11,019 nt of DNA from DASSHC01 sp035693105 (GCA_035693105.1 DASSHC010000298.1:1-11019), one strand, 5' to 3'. Shown: positions 1 to 5,595, counted from the stretch's first letter. Numbers and translations are program-made. The notes: generated by a model not told the origin, from the letters alone.

Positions 1-530
1 ACGTGCACGGCGGCGGCTCGGACCTGATCTACCCGCATCACGAGTGCGAGATCGCCCAGAGCCAGCACGCCAGCGGCGTCGAGCCGTTCAGCCGCTTCTG
101 GATGCACATCGGCATGGTGCGCTACCAGGGCGAGAAGATGAGCAAGTCGCTCGGCAACCTGGTGCTGGCGCGCGACGTGCTGCGCTATCACAGCGCCGAC
201 GCCATCCGCCTCTACCTGCTCAGCCACCACTACCGCGAGGCCTGGGAGTACCACAACGACGGCCCGGCGCGTTTCGAGCCGCTGGTGGCCACGCTGCGCG
301 AGGCGGCGCTGCTGCGCGGCGGCGCCGGCGCCCCGCTCGACGTCGCCCCGCTCAAGGAGCGGCTGCTCGCCGCCGTGGCCGACGACCTCGATACGCCCGG
401 GGCGATCGAGGCGCTGCGAGAAATGGGCGAGGCGATCACCGGCGCGGCCGAGGCGGGCCAGGAGATCGAGGAGGCTCGCGCCGCGCTGCGCGCCGCCGGG
501 AGCGTGCTAGGGTTGCAGGTGACGCGGTAG
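1..530 (+). CDS. Cysteinyl-tRNA synthetase family protein, 3' part only
   Basis: This is the C-terminal part of a class I synthetase that activates cysteine with ATP in the cytoplasm. The window opens inside the gene: bases 1-2 finish an Asp codon and the GTG at 3 is an internal Val (D-V-H-G-G-G). Visible are GGGSDLIYPHHECE (fragment residues 3-16), with the His and Glu (12 and 16) that bind the catalytic zinc in CysS, and the KMSKS loop GEKMSKSLGN (43-52). A helical DALR-like part with DDLDTP follows. The protein ends at VLGLQVTR, exactly where ordinary CysS continues for roughly 60 more residues into the small anticodon-recognition domain. The family's usual PHHENE reads PHHECE here. It could be a short CysS or the mycothiol ligase MshC, which also lacks that tail; the retained Glu after PHHE-x favours CysS. 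The family is sure, the substrate (tRNA-Cys or glucosaminyl-inositol) is not. Confidence 0.9.
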   Translation, partial: VHGGGSDLIYPHHECEIAQSQHASGVEPFSRFWMHIGMVRYQGEKMSKSLGNLVLARDVLRYHSADAIRLYLLSHHYREAWEYHNDGPARFEPLVATLREAALLRGGAGAPLDVAPLKERLLAAVADDLDTPGAIEALREMGEAITGAAEAGQEIEEARAALRAAGSVLGLQVTR

Positions 531-535
531 GCGAG

Positions 536-600
536 GCGGGGAACGCGAGAGAGGGCAGGCACGGGGGCCTGCCCCTACAACGTCAACGCCGCGTTCCCGC
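536..600. repeat. Nested inverted repeat around repeat copy 1
   Basis: An outer imperfect inverted repeat, GCGGGGAACGCG (536-547) and CGCGTTCCCGC (590-600), differs by one G. It encloses palindromic repeat copy 1, whose own stem is GGGCAGGC (553-560) and GCCTGCCC (567-574). It begins 6 bases after the stop of the synthetase gene and lies between two convergent genes, so it may act as a transcription terminator for one or both; there is no T tract on the plus strand. Confidence 0.6.
551..580 (-). repeat. Small palindromic repeat, copy 1
   Basis: Read on the minus strand this starts TTGTAGGGGCAGGCCCCCG and ends TGCCTGCCCTC. It belongs to the same family as copies at 602, 1674, 1776 and 10926: a fixed GTAGGGG head, then a stem-loop with compensating changes in the arms. 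In this copy the arms are GGGCAGGC and GCCTGCCC with a 6-base loop. Confidence 0.8.
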
Positions 601-601
601 G

Positions 602-629
602 GTAGGGGCGGCCCCCCGTGGCCGCCCTC
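602..629 (+). repeat. Small palindromic repeat, copy 2
   Basis: It starts GTAGGGGCGGCCCCCCG and ends TGGCCGCCCTC, with perfect 8-base arms GGGCGGCC (606-613) and GGCCGCCC (620-627) and a 6-base loop. It stands in opposite orientation to copy 1, 21 bases away. Compared with copies 1 and 3 the arms differ at paired positions, so the stem is kept while the bases change. The match with copy 3 runs on past the stem through CGCCGCCC. Confidence 0.8.
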
Positions 630-674
630 GCCGCCCGGCGCATTGGTTTCAGAGGCAAGGGCAAGCGCTGCCCC

Positions 675-1556
675 TCACCCCCGGTTGAACTCCGCCACGC
701 CCAGCTCCTGATACACCCGCTCGACGGTGGCGATGTGCTCGCGCGGCGAGAGGCCCAGGCCCATGGTGTTGATCGAGAGGTAGTCGGCGCCCAGCTCGCG
801 CCAGCGCTCCAGGTCGGCGCGCCACTGCTCCCGCGGCATCTGCGCCAGCGACAGGCGGCTCTCCATGCCGAGTTGGGACGGGTCGCGGCCCGCCGCACGC
901 GTCAGCTCGCGCACGTGCTCCACGATCGCTACGCCCTGCGCGTCGGGGCGGAACTGCGGCATCCAGCCGTCGGCGATGCGCGCGATGCGCTGGTAGGCCG
1001 GTTCGCTGCGGCCGCCGAGCCAGACCGGGATTGGCCGCTGCACCGGCAACGGGTTGATGCCGACGCCGGGGAGGTGGTGCCAGCGCCCCTCAAAGGTGAC
1101 CGAGGGCTGGGTCCAGAGGAGGCGCATCACCTCGATCTGCTCCTCCTCACGCCGCCCGCGATTCTTGAAATTCTCGTTGAGCGCGACGTACTCGACCTCG
1201 TTCCAGCCGACCCCCACGCCGAGGCGTAGCCGGCCGCCCGAGAGGACGTCGAGCGCGGCCGCCTGCTTGGCCAGCAGCACCGTCTGGCGCTGGGGCAGGA
1301 TAATCACGCCGGTGACCAGCTCCAGGCGGGTGGTGAAGGCGGCGAAGTAGCTGAAGAGGACGAACGGCTCGTGGAACTGGTCCTTGAGCTGGTAGGCGCC
1401 CTGCCAGTTGGGGCGGTTGGTGACGTCGGCGCCGACGATGTGGTCGTAGGCCAGGATGTGCGTGTAGCCGAGACCCTCGGCGGTCTGGGCGTAGTCGCGG
1501 ATCACCGCGGGGTCGTCGCCGATCTCCGTCTGCGGGAGGACGAGGCCGATCTTCAT
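675..1556 (-). CDS. LLM class F420-dependent oxidoreductase (TIGR03619-like)
   Basis: A 293-residue luciferase-like TIM-barrel enzyme expected to use reduced coenzyme F420 for hydride transfer; the substrate cannot be told from sequence. The start MKIGLVLPQTEIG gives the family's usual N terminus, and AAGGAG (complement of 1562-1567) lies 5 bases upstream of the ATG. Typical blocks follow in order: AEGLGYTHILAYDHIVG near residues 27-43, TGVIILPQRQTVLLAKQAAALD in the middle strand region, LSGGRLRLGVGVGWNEVEY, the RGRREEEQIEVMRLLW helix, then PIPVWLGGRSEPAYQRIARIADGW. This order matches the TIGR03619 (Rv2161c-type) group. The reading frame stays open upstream of the ATG, but that stretch lies over palindromic repeats and resembles nothing. 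It is convergent with the synthetase gene and stands alone, so its pathway is unknown. The family call is secure. Confidence 0.93.
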   Translation of the reverse strand: MKIGLVLPQTEIGDDPAVIRDYAQTAEGLGYTHILAYDHIVGADVTNRPNWQGAYQLKDQFHEPFVLFSYFAAFTTRLELVTGVIILPQRQTVLLAKQAAALDVLSGGRLRLGVGVGWNEVEYVALNENFKNRGRREEEQIEVMRLLWTQPSVTFEGRWHHLPGVGINPLPVQRPIPVWLGGRSEPAYQRIARIADGWMPQFRPDAQGVAIVEHVRELTRAAGRDPSQLGMESRLSLAQMPREQWRADLERWRELGADYLSINTMGLGLSPREHIATVERVYQELGVAEFNRG

Positions 1557-1561
1557 ACGCG

Positions 1562-1567
1562 CTCCTT
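1562..1567 (-). promoter_or_regulatory. Ribosome binding site of the LLM oxidoreductase
   Basis: CTCCTT on the plus strand reads AAGGAG on the coding strand, 5 bases before the ATG ending at 1556. It decides this start against the longer open frame that runs further upstream. Confidence 0.8.
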
Positions 1568-1673
1568 GCGATTTTCGCTCGATGCACCGCCGGGCGCGGC
1601 GCGACTCCCTCTGTACGGCTACAACGCTGCAATGTGGAATGCCATTTCCGGGTGGGACCAGCGCGCGTTTCTT

Positions 1674-1702
1674 GTAGGGGCAGACCCCTGTGTCTGCCCT
1701 CG
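1674..1702 (+). repeat. Small palindromic repeat, copy 3
   Basis: It reads GTAGGGGCAGACCCCTGTG followed by TCTGCCCTCG. The arms GGGCAGAC (1678-1685) and GTCTGCCC (1692-1699) pair perfectly over a 6-base loop. The first 21 bases are identical to the truncated copy at 10926. Copy 4 lies 73 bases downstream in inverted orientation. Confidence 0.85.
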
Positions 1703-1775
1703 CCGCCCTGGTACCCGCCGCTTCGTTTGCCGCCCCACGGTGCCCGATATCCCCGTCGCATTCCCATAGGGGAGA

Positions 1776-1803
1776 CAGGGCAGACACAGAGGGCTGTCCC
1801 TAC
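1776..1803 (-). repeat. Small palindromic repeat, copy 4
   Basis: On the minus strand it reads GTAGGGACAGCCCTCTGTG followed by TCTGCCCTG. It aligns with copy 3 end to end apart from a few substitutions, but its own stem is weaker because the arms no longer match fully. Together with copy 3 it forms an inverted pair spanning 1674-1803 that could also fold as one long hairpin. Confidence 0.75.
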
Positions 1804-1848
1804 CTACGAGAACAATGGCGCTCGGCCCAAAAGCGGTGCTGGCCGCGC

Positions 1849-2331
1849 TCAGAACGTGCGGCCGAGGAGCTGGTCCCAGGGCTGGGGCGCGGCCACGCGG
1901 ATGATCTCCGCCTCGTTGTCGCGCAGGTAGAGGTAGAGCTGGGCGAAGAACTCCTCCTCGGGCAGGGGGTAGGTGGGGTTGATGCAGAGGTAGGGGAAGG
2001 GCCAGGGCGAATCGACGCCCGGCGCGCAGCGCACCTCGATGCGCCGCCCGACGCGCAGCCGGTAGGTCAGGCCGGGGTAGTGGCGCGACGGCAACTCCAC
2101 GTAGCCCCGCCGCTGCAGTTGGCCCCAGACCCCCTCGCCGACGGTCGCCCGCGCGATCTGGCGCGCGTTCTCCCGCGCTCGCCGGTAGTCCTCGGCGCGG
2201 AAGTCGTGCCCGGCGCTGCGCTTGGGCACGTCGTGCCAGCGGCGGCGCCAGGGGATCTCGATGGGGTGCTCACCATCGCTGGCGAGGGGCGTGTGGCGGC
2301 GCCAGAAGAACTGGCGCAGGCGCTCGAGCAT
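1849..2331 (-). CDS. Hypothetical protein, 160 aa, conserved-looking
   Basis: I do not recognise a named family. The 160-residue protein is soluble, with no signal peptide or membrane segment. The N-terminal third is basic and rich in Arg and Trp (RRHTP, PWRRRWHDVPKR). A helix follows at about 46-62 (EDYRRARENARQIAR), then a segment that looks like beta structure with GYVELPSRHYPGLTYRLRVG (76-95), RIEVRC (97-102), WPFPYLCINP (110-119) and a last helix EEEFFAQLYLYLRDNEAEII (125-144) ending in a PQPWDQLLG tail. The two Cys (102, 116) and the dense aromatic/proline segment give it the look of a real, constrained fold. It lies 58 bases downstream of the 78-residue Gly-Gly-ended protein in the same direction, so the two are probably co-transcribed. 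No clear Shine-Dalgarno precedes the ATG. The LCI motif before two helices faintly recalls E2-like folds, but I would not assign that. Confidence 0.8.
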   Translation of the reverse strand: MLERLRQFFWRRHTPLASDGEHPIEIPWRRRWHDVPKRSAGHDFRAEDYRRARENARQIARATVGEGVWGQLQRRGYVELPSRHYPGLTYRLRVGRRIEVRCAPGVDSPWPFPYLCINPTYPLPEEEFFAQLYLYLRDNEAEIIRVAAPQPWDQLLGRTF

Positions 2332-2352
2332 CGTCGTCCGGCATTTCTGACC

Positions 2353-2378
2353 GGCGGGGCGACGGGCGCCGCCCCGCC
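2353..2378. repeat. GC-rich hairpin between the two small genes
   Basis: GGCGGGGC (2353-2360) and GCCCCGCC (2371-2378) form a perfect 8-base stem with a 10-base loop. It begins 12 bases beyond the stop of the 78-residue gene and ends 22 bases before the start of the 160-residue gene in the transcribed direction. There is no U tract, so partial attenuation or mRNA protection is as likely as termination. Confidence 0.5.
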
Positions 2379-2389
2379 CTGCTGCACGA

Positions 2390-2626
2390 TCAGCCGCCCG
2401 CGATCGGGGCGATGATCTGATACTCCTCGGCCTGCGGGTCGAAGGGGCCGTGATCCAGCACGTGCTGGCCGCCGACCTTGCGCGAGACCGCGCAGCCGCG
2501 ATCCCGGGCGTCCTTGATGATGCGCTCGGCTTCCTCGATGGCGGCGCGCGTCTCCTCGGTATCCAGCGCCGGATTCCACTCGAGCACCTGATGGCCGCGT
2601 CGATTGGCGATGATCAGGCGAGCCAT
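2390..2626 (-). CDS. Small protein with ubiquitin/MoaD-like outline, ends in Gly-Gly
   Basis: A complete 78-residue protein with a strong Shine-Dalgarno, GGGAGGT (complement of 2631-2637), 4 bases before the ATG. Seen directly: two likely beta strands at the start (RLIIANRRGHQVLEWNP, 3-19), one long acidic helix (EETRAAIEEAERIIKDARDRG, read across 24-44), then more strand-like sequence, VSRKVGGQHVLDHG and EEYQIIAPIAGG, with the chain ending on Gly77-Gly78. Known of families: a beta-beta-helix-beta arrangement with a terminal Gly-Gly is the signature of beta-grasp modifiers and sulfur carriers, and MoaD ends in a similar P-x-A/S-G-G tail. I infer a possible ubiquitin-like modifier or sulfur carrier. 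Against this, no adenylating (ThiF/E1-like) enzyme, JAB protease or E2 lies in the window, and the pairing with the 160-residue gene does not fix a pathway. The gene is sure; the function is only a hypothesis. Confidence 0.85.
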   Translation of the reverse strand: MARLIIANRRGHQVLEWNPALDTEETRAAIEEAERIIKDARDRGCAVSRKVGGQHVLDHGPFDPQAEEYQIIAPIAGG

Positions 2627-2630
2627 GCGG

Positions 2631-2637
2631 ACCTCCC
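2631..2637 (-). promoter_or_regulatory. Ribosome binding site of the 78-aa gene
   Basis: GGGAGGT on the coding strand, 4 bases from the ATG. It is among the strongest binding sites in the window and supports this short gene being translated. Confidence 0.8.
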
Positions 2638-2687
2638 ATCAGTTGGAGCAGTCGATGCCGGCCGCGCCGGCGACGGTTCTACGTCCC

Positions 2688-2716
2688 AGAATACGCCCGC
2701 GCTGACGGAAAGGCAA
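2688..2716 (-). promoter_or_regulatory. Possible sigma70-type promoter for the small two-gene unit
   Basis: On the minus strand, TTGCCT (complement of 2711-2716) and TATTCT (complement of 2688-2693) are separated by exactly 17 bases; each matches four of six consensus bases. Transcription would start near 2681, leaving a leader of about 55 bases before the 78-residue gene. It also lies just after the stop of the MFS gene, giving the small unit its own promoter. Confidence 0.4.
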
Positions 2717-2738
2717 CGGGGCACGCAAAGTATTCGCC

Positions 2739-3983
2739 TCAGGGCGCGGAGGCCGGCTCCAGGCGGCGCAGGGCCGGGTTGAAGACCATCCCCGCGGTGA
2801 TCAGCAATTGCGCCAGGCCGATGGCGAAGATGACCGGCGCCGCGCCCGCCAGTTGGACCAGATAGCCGCCGGCCAGGATCCCCGCCGGCATCGCCACCCA
2901 GGAGACCGCCATCATCAGCCCGAAGATCCGCCCCCGCATCTGCTCGGGGATGCGCTCGTGCGCGGCGGTCATCAGGATCGGATTGAGCGGCCCAGCCGCC
3001 AGACCGGCGAGCGCCATCAGCAGCGCGGACCCCAGGGTGCCCGGCGTACCGGCCAGCGCCAGCAGTGCCAGGGCGTTCAATGCGAAGCCGGCCAGCAGCG
3101 TCGGGCGGCGCGGCAGCCGGTGCGCCAGGGCGCCGTAGAGGAGCGCGCCGGCCAGCGCCCCGGCGCCGAAGCCGCCGAAGATGATCCCCAGCGCCACCGA
3201 GCTGCCCAGCACACGCTCGGCGTAGACCGGCAGGATGACCGCGAAGAGGGGCGAGCCGAGGAAATTGGTGACGGCGACGAAGATCAGCACGCTCGCGAAG
3301 AGCGAGTCGCGGCGAATGAAGCCGACGGCCTGCCGCAGCCCCTCCAGGTAGCCCAGCGACGCTTCGTCCTCCAGCCGTGCCGCGGTGGCCGCGCCCGGCA
3401 CAGCCGCCGCGATCAGCAGCGCCGAGACCAGGAAGGAGCCGGCGTCGAGCCAGAGGACGTTGCTGGCGCCGAAGATGGCGATCAGCACGCCGGCCAGCGG
3501 CGCGCCCACCAGTTGGGCGCCTCGGCCGATCGAGGCGAAGCCGGAGTTGACCCGCTCCAGCGACGCGCCGCCCAGCGCGGCCAGGTCGGGGATCAGGCTC
3601 TGGCGCGCGGTGCCGCCCGGCGCGTCGAGCAACCCGACGAGAAAGACCAGCGCCAGGAGCTGCCAGAAGGCCAGGCCGACCGTATGGTAGAGGAGCGGGA
3701 TCAGCCCCATGGCCAACCCGGCGGCGAGGTCGGCCAGCACGCTGGCGCGCTTGAAGCCGAGGCGGTCGACGAAGCTGCCGCCGAGCGTCCCGGCCAGGAT
3801 CATCGGCAGGATCGCGGCGGCGCCGGTCAGGCCGGTCTTGCCGGCGCTCCCGGTCGTCACCAGCACGAACCAGGGGACCGCGATGGCGGTCAACTGGCTG
3901 CCGATCAGCGAGATCGCATTGCCGGTGAAGAGCGCCAGCAGCGGGACGCGCGTCCGCCGCACGACGCGGGTCTCGGTGGTCAC
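2739..3983 (-). CDS. MFS transporter, MFS_3 / EntS-type exporter
   Basis: A 414-residue inner-membrane carrier of the major facilitator superfamily, probably a proton-driven exporter; the cargo is unknown. About twelve hydrophobic segments run through the chain. The first loop carries the MFS motif A variant GGSFVDRLGFKR (69-79 region), and the second half repeats it as LLYGALAHRLPRRP. The early NAISLIGSQLTAIAVPWFV segment and the RQSLIPDL stretch after the fourth helix are typical of the MFS_3 group that includes the enterobactin exporter EntS. I chose the GTG at 3983 because GGGGGAG (complement of 3989-3995) lies 5 bases upstream and the first helix begins at about residue 13. The open frame continues to an ATG near 4097, but those residues lack any transporter character and would overlap the start of the divergent gene. 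It is divergent from the LigB-like gene across 113 bases, so the two may share control, though no operator is evident. Confidence 0.92.
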   Translation of the reverse strand: MTTETRVVRRTRVPLLALFTGNAISLIGSQLTAIAVPWFVLVTTGSAGKTGLTGAAAILPMILAGTLGGSFVDRLGFKRASVLADLAAGLAMGLIPLLYHTVGLAFWQLLALVFLVGLLDAPGGTARQSLIPDLAALGGASLERVNSGFASIGRGAQLVGAPLAGVLIAIFGASNVLWLDAGSFLVSALLIAAAVPGAATAARLEDEASLGYLEGLRQAVGFIRRDSLFASVLIFVAVTNFLGSPLFAVILPVYAERVLGSSVALGIIFGGFGAGALAGALLYGALAHRLPRRPTLLAGFALNALALLALAGTPGTLGSALLMALAGLAAGPLNPILMTAAHERIPEQMRGRIFGLMMAVSWVAMPAGILAGGYLVQLAGAAPVIFAIGLAQLLITAGMVFNPALRRLEPASAP

Positions 3984-4096
3984 AAATTCTCCCCCATCCG
4001 CTCGCGGGAGGATACCATTCGCCGCGGCTTGACGTTGACCGGGGGCCGCGCGACCATAGCGGCCCTGGATCGCGTTGCGAGAGAGAGGACTCGACA

Positions 4097-4972
4097 ATGC
4101 CCATTGTATTCGGATGCGTGGTCCCCCACGGCTTCAGCCTCATCCCCGACGTCAGCGCGGATGCCGAGGGCGGCTTGCAGACGCGCGAGGCGATGTTCGC
4201 GCTGGCCCGCCGCTGCCAGGCGGCGCGGCCCGAGGTGCTGGTGATCGCCACCCCACACGGCTTCCGCGTCAACGGCACCATCTGCCTGGCCGACGTGGCC
4301 CGCGCTGCCGGCTCGCTGTCGCGCGACGGCCATACCATCGAGCTGAACATCCCGGTCGACGGCAGGCTGACCGACGAGATTGCCGACGCCGCTCGGGCGC
4401 GCGACGTGCCGATCGCGCTGGGCGGCTTCGGCGGCAATCGCCGCGACCAGAGCGGCTTGCCGCTCGACTGGGGCACGCTGACCCCGGCCTGGTTCCTGGG
4501 CCACCAGCAGAACATGACCGGCTACGGCAACGTGCTGGCTGACGCGCCGCGGGACGACGGCCCGCCGGTGGTGATCGCCGCGCCCTCGCGCACGCTGCCG
4601 CGCCAGGCGATGGTCGACTTCGGTAAGGCGGTGGCCGAGGCAGCGCAGCAGGACGGGCGCCGGGTGGCCTTCGTCGCCTCCTGCGACTGGGCCCACGCCC
4701 ACGCTGAGTCGGGCCCCTACGGCTTCCACCCGGACGCGGCCGAGGTCGATCAGATCGTGATCCAGGCGCTCAAAGACAACGATCCGCTGCGCCTGATCGA
4801 CCTGCCGCAGGACAAGGTGCGCAACGCCTCGATCGACGGCCTCTGGCAGACGCTGATGCTGGGCGGCGTGGAGCAACTGGTGCCGATGAAGAGCGAGGTT
4901 CTGAGCTACCAGGTGCCCACCTACTACGGCATGATCGTGGCCGCTTTCGAGCCGACGGGGAACGCGGCGTAG
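4097..4972 (+). CDS. LigB-type class III extradiol dioxygenase family protein
   Basis: A 291-residue member of the LigB superfamily, whose classical members open aromatic rings at a non-haem iron. Seen: VVPHGF with His11 and ATPHGF with His54, the two usual metal-binding histidines, and SCDWAHAHAE with His200 in the place of the catalytic His, followed by GFHPDAAEVDQ, close to the family's D-P-x-A-x-x-F-D block. Odd: where most family members have an Asp-His-Gly near the middle, this one has LDWGTLTP with Trp125, so it may belong to a subgroup with a changed active site. The whole family length is present. The ATG has a weak binding site (AGAGAGGA, 4082-4089, 7 bases away). Upstream, TTGACG and TTGACC stand side by side at 4029-4040, but no -10 at a good distance follows. 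The neighbouring divergent exporter may relate to the substrate. The superfamily is fairly sure, the reaction is not. Confidence 0.85.
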   Translation: MPIVFGCVVPHGFSLIPDVSADAEGGLQTREAMFALARRCQAARPEVLVIATPHGFRVNGTICLADVARAAGSLSRDGHTIELNIPVDGRLTDEIADAARARDVPIALGGFGGNRRDQSGLPLDWGTLTPAWFLGHQQNMTGYGNVLADAPRDDGPPVVIAAPSRTLPRQAMVDFGKAVAEAAQQDGRRVAFVASCDWAHAHAESGPYGFHPDAAEVDQIVIQALKDNDPLRLIDLPQDKVRNASIDGLWQTLMLGGVEQLVPMKSEVLSYQVPTYYGMIVAAFEPTGNAA

Positions 4973-4989
4973 GCGGGGGTTCCTGCCCG

Positions 4990-5031
4990 TCGAGGACGTT
5001 GGGTGCCCCATGTGGCACCCAACGTCCTCGA
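4990..5031. terminator. 18-bp perfect hairpin after the LigB-like gene
   Basis: The arms TCGAGGACGTTGGGTGCC (4990-5007) and its exact reverse complement (5014-5031) enclose the 6-base loop CCATGT. It begins 17 bases after the stop. The stem would be very stable in RNA, but no T run follows, so a factor-assisted terminator or 3'-end protector is the likeliest role. The length and perfection are unusual for a terminator, so a DNA site for a protein is also possible. Confidence 0.6.
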
Positions 5032-5117
5032 TGACCTGTCCGCACACCGTCCCCCGGCACGCGCCTTGCCTTGCCGCACGACAGAGGCGATGTGGCCGAC
5101 GGCGAGGACGGCGAGAT

Positions 5118-5122
5118 GGAGG
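5118..5122 (+). promoter_or_regulatory. Ribosome binding site of the NYN ribonuclease gene
   Basis: GGAGG lies 5 bases before the ATG at 5128 and decides that start over in-frame start codons upstream, including the ATG at 5116, which overlaps this site. Confidence 0.75.
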
Positions 5123-5127
5123 GAACG

Positions 5128-5592
5128 ATGAGCGGCGGCGGGCAAGAGCAAGAGCAGGGGCAGGGCAAGGATCTGGGGCCGGTGGTGGTCGATGGCTCCA
5201 ACGTGGCCTGGGAGGACCAGAACGCCAACGGCAAGCCGCAGATCCGCAACCTGCGCGATATGCGCAAGACGCTCACGCGCATGGGTTTCGACCCGATCGT
5301 CATCGTCGACGCCGCGCTGCACCACCAGATCGACCAGCCCGACGAGCTGGACAAGCTGATCGACGCCGGCGAGATCTTCCAGGCGCCGGCCGGCACCGAC
5401 GCCGACTACTTCGTGCTCGAGACCGCCAAGGACAGGGACGCGCCCTTCGTCTCCAACGACACCGAGCGCGACTACCAGGACCGGTTCACGCACCTGCGCC
5501 AGCGGCGCATCCCCTTCATGATCGTCGACGGCCACATCGAGCTCTACCAGCCCAACGTCAAGCAGGCGCTGGAGTTCACCCAGGAGTCGTAG
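5128..5592 (+). CDS. Zc3h12a-like NYN/PIN domain ribonuclease
   Basis: A 154-residue soluble protein made almost wholly of one PIN-like nuclease domain of the Zc3h12a/NYN kind, expected to cut RNA with a metal held by clustered acidic residues. The first 17 residues are a Gln/Glu/Gly-rich tail of low complexity. The domain then shows VVVDGSNVAW (19-28) with Asp22 and Asn25, VIVDAALH with Asp61, the GTDADYFVLETAKD block (89-102) with Asp91 and Asp93, and FVSNDTERDY (107-116) with Asp111 and Asp115. These are the conserved catalytic positions of the family, and all are present. Upstream lies the long hairpin, so it is probably transcribed separately from the LigB-like gene. It is convergent with mutS and its stop is only 3 bases from the mutS stop. 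It is not obviously part of a toxin pair, as no small antitoxin partner is adjacent. The family is well supported; the RNA target is unknown. Confidence 0.88.
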   Translation: MSGGGQEQEQGQGKDLGPVVVDGSNVAWEDQNANGKPQIRNLRDMRKTLTRMGFDPIVIVDAALHHQIDQPDELDKLIDAGEIFQAPAGTDADYFVLETAKDRDAPFVSNDTERDYQDRFTHLRQRRIPFMIVDGHIELYQPNVKQALEFTQES

Positions 5593-5595
5593 CCG

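Larger units (their letters stand above)
1557..1848. other. Intergenic region with repeats, no gene
   Basis: About 290 bases separate two minus-strand genes. I see no supported coding region. It holds the ribosome binding site of the oxidoreductase (complement of 1562-1567), an imperfect palindrome GGAATGCCATTTCC (1637-1650), and two inverted copies of the small palindromic repeat (1674 and 1776). I found no -35/-10 pair for the downstream oxidoreductase that I would defend. Confidence 0.6.

Noticed and set aside
1600..1625. A further, decayed copy of the palindromic repeat
   Set aside because: Only a short CTACAACG-like edge matches and no stem remains; too little to support a call.
1557..1787. 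Longer N terminus for the first LLM oxidoreductase
   Set aside because: The added residues come from the palindromic repeats, match nothing in the family, and the ATG at 1556 has a good binding site and the correct family start.
551..1803. CRISPR array from the repeated GTAGGGG units
   Set aside because: The copies are unevenly spaced, in both orientations, and lack uniform spacers; no cas gene is visible.
1849..2331. E2 ubiquitin-conjugating enzyme
   Set aside because: The LCI segment followed by helices only faintly resembles an E2, and there is no HPN-like motif or proper order of conserved residues; left as hypothetical.
4029..4060. A sigma70 promoter for the LigB-like gene
   Set aside because: Good TTGACG and TTGACC hexamers exist, but the best -10 candidates are at 14 or 20 bases, outside the usual spacing.
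3984..4097. Longer N terminus for the MFS transporter from an ATG near 4097
   Set aside because: It would overlap the divergent gene's start and adds a polar stretch without transporter character; the GTG at 3983 has a well-placed GGGGGAG.
2808..4244. Long plus-strand open frame opposite the MFS gene
   Set aside because: Its composition (Arg, Gln, Asp, Gly) is that of an antisense shadow, and the minus strand encodes a clear twelve-helix transporter.
5071..5127. Longer N terminus for the NYN ribonuclease
   Set aside because: The extra acidic residues are not part of the domain, and the ATG at 5128 has GGAGG at the right distance.
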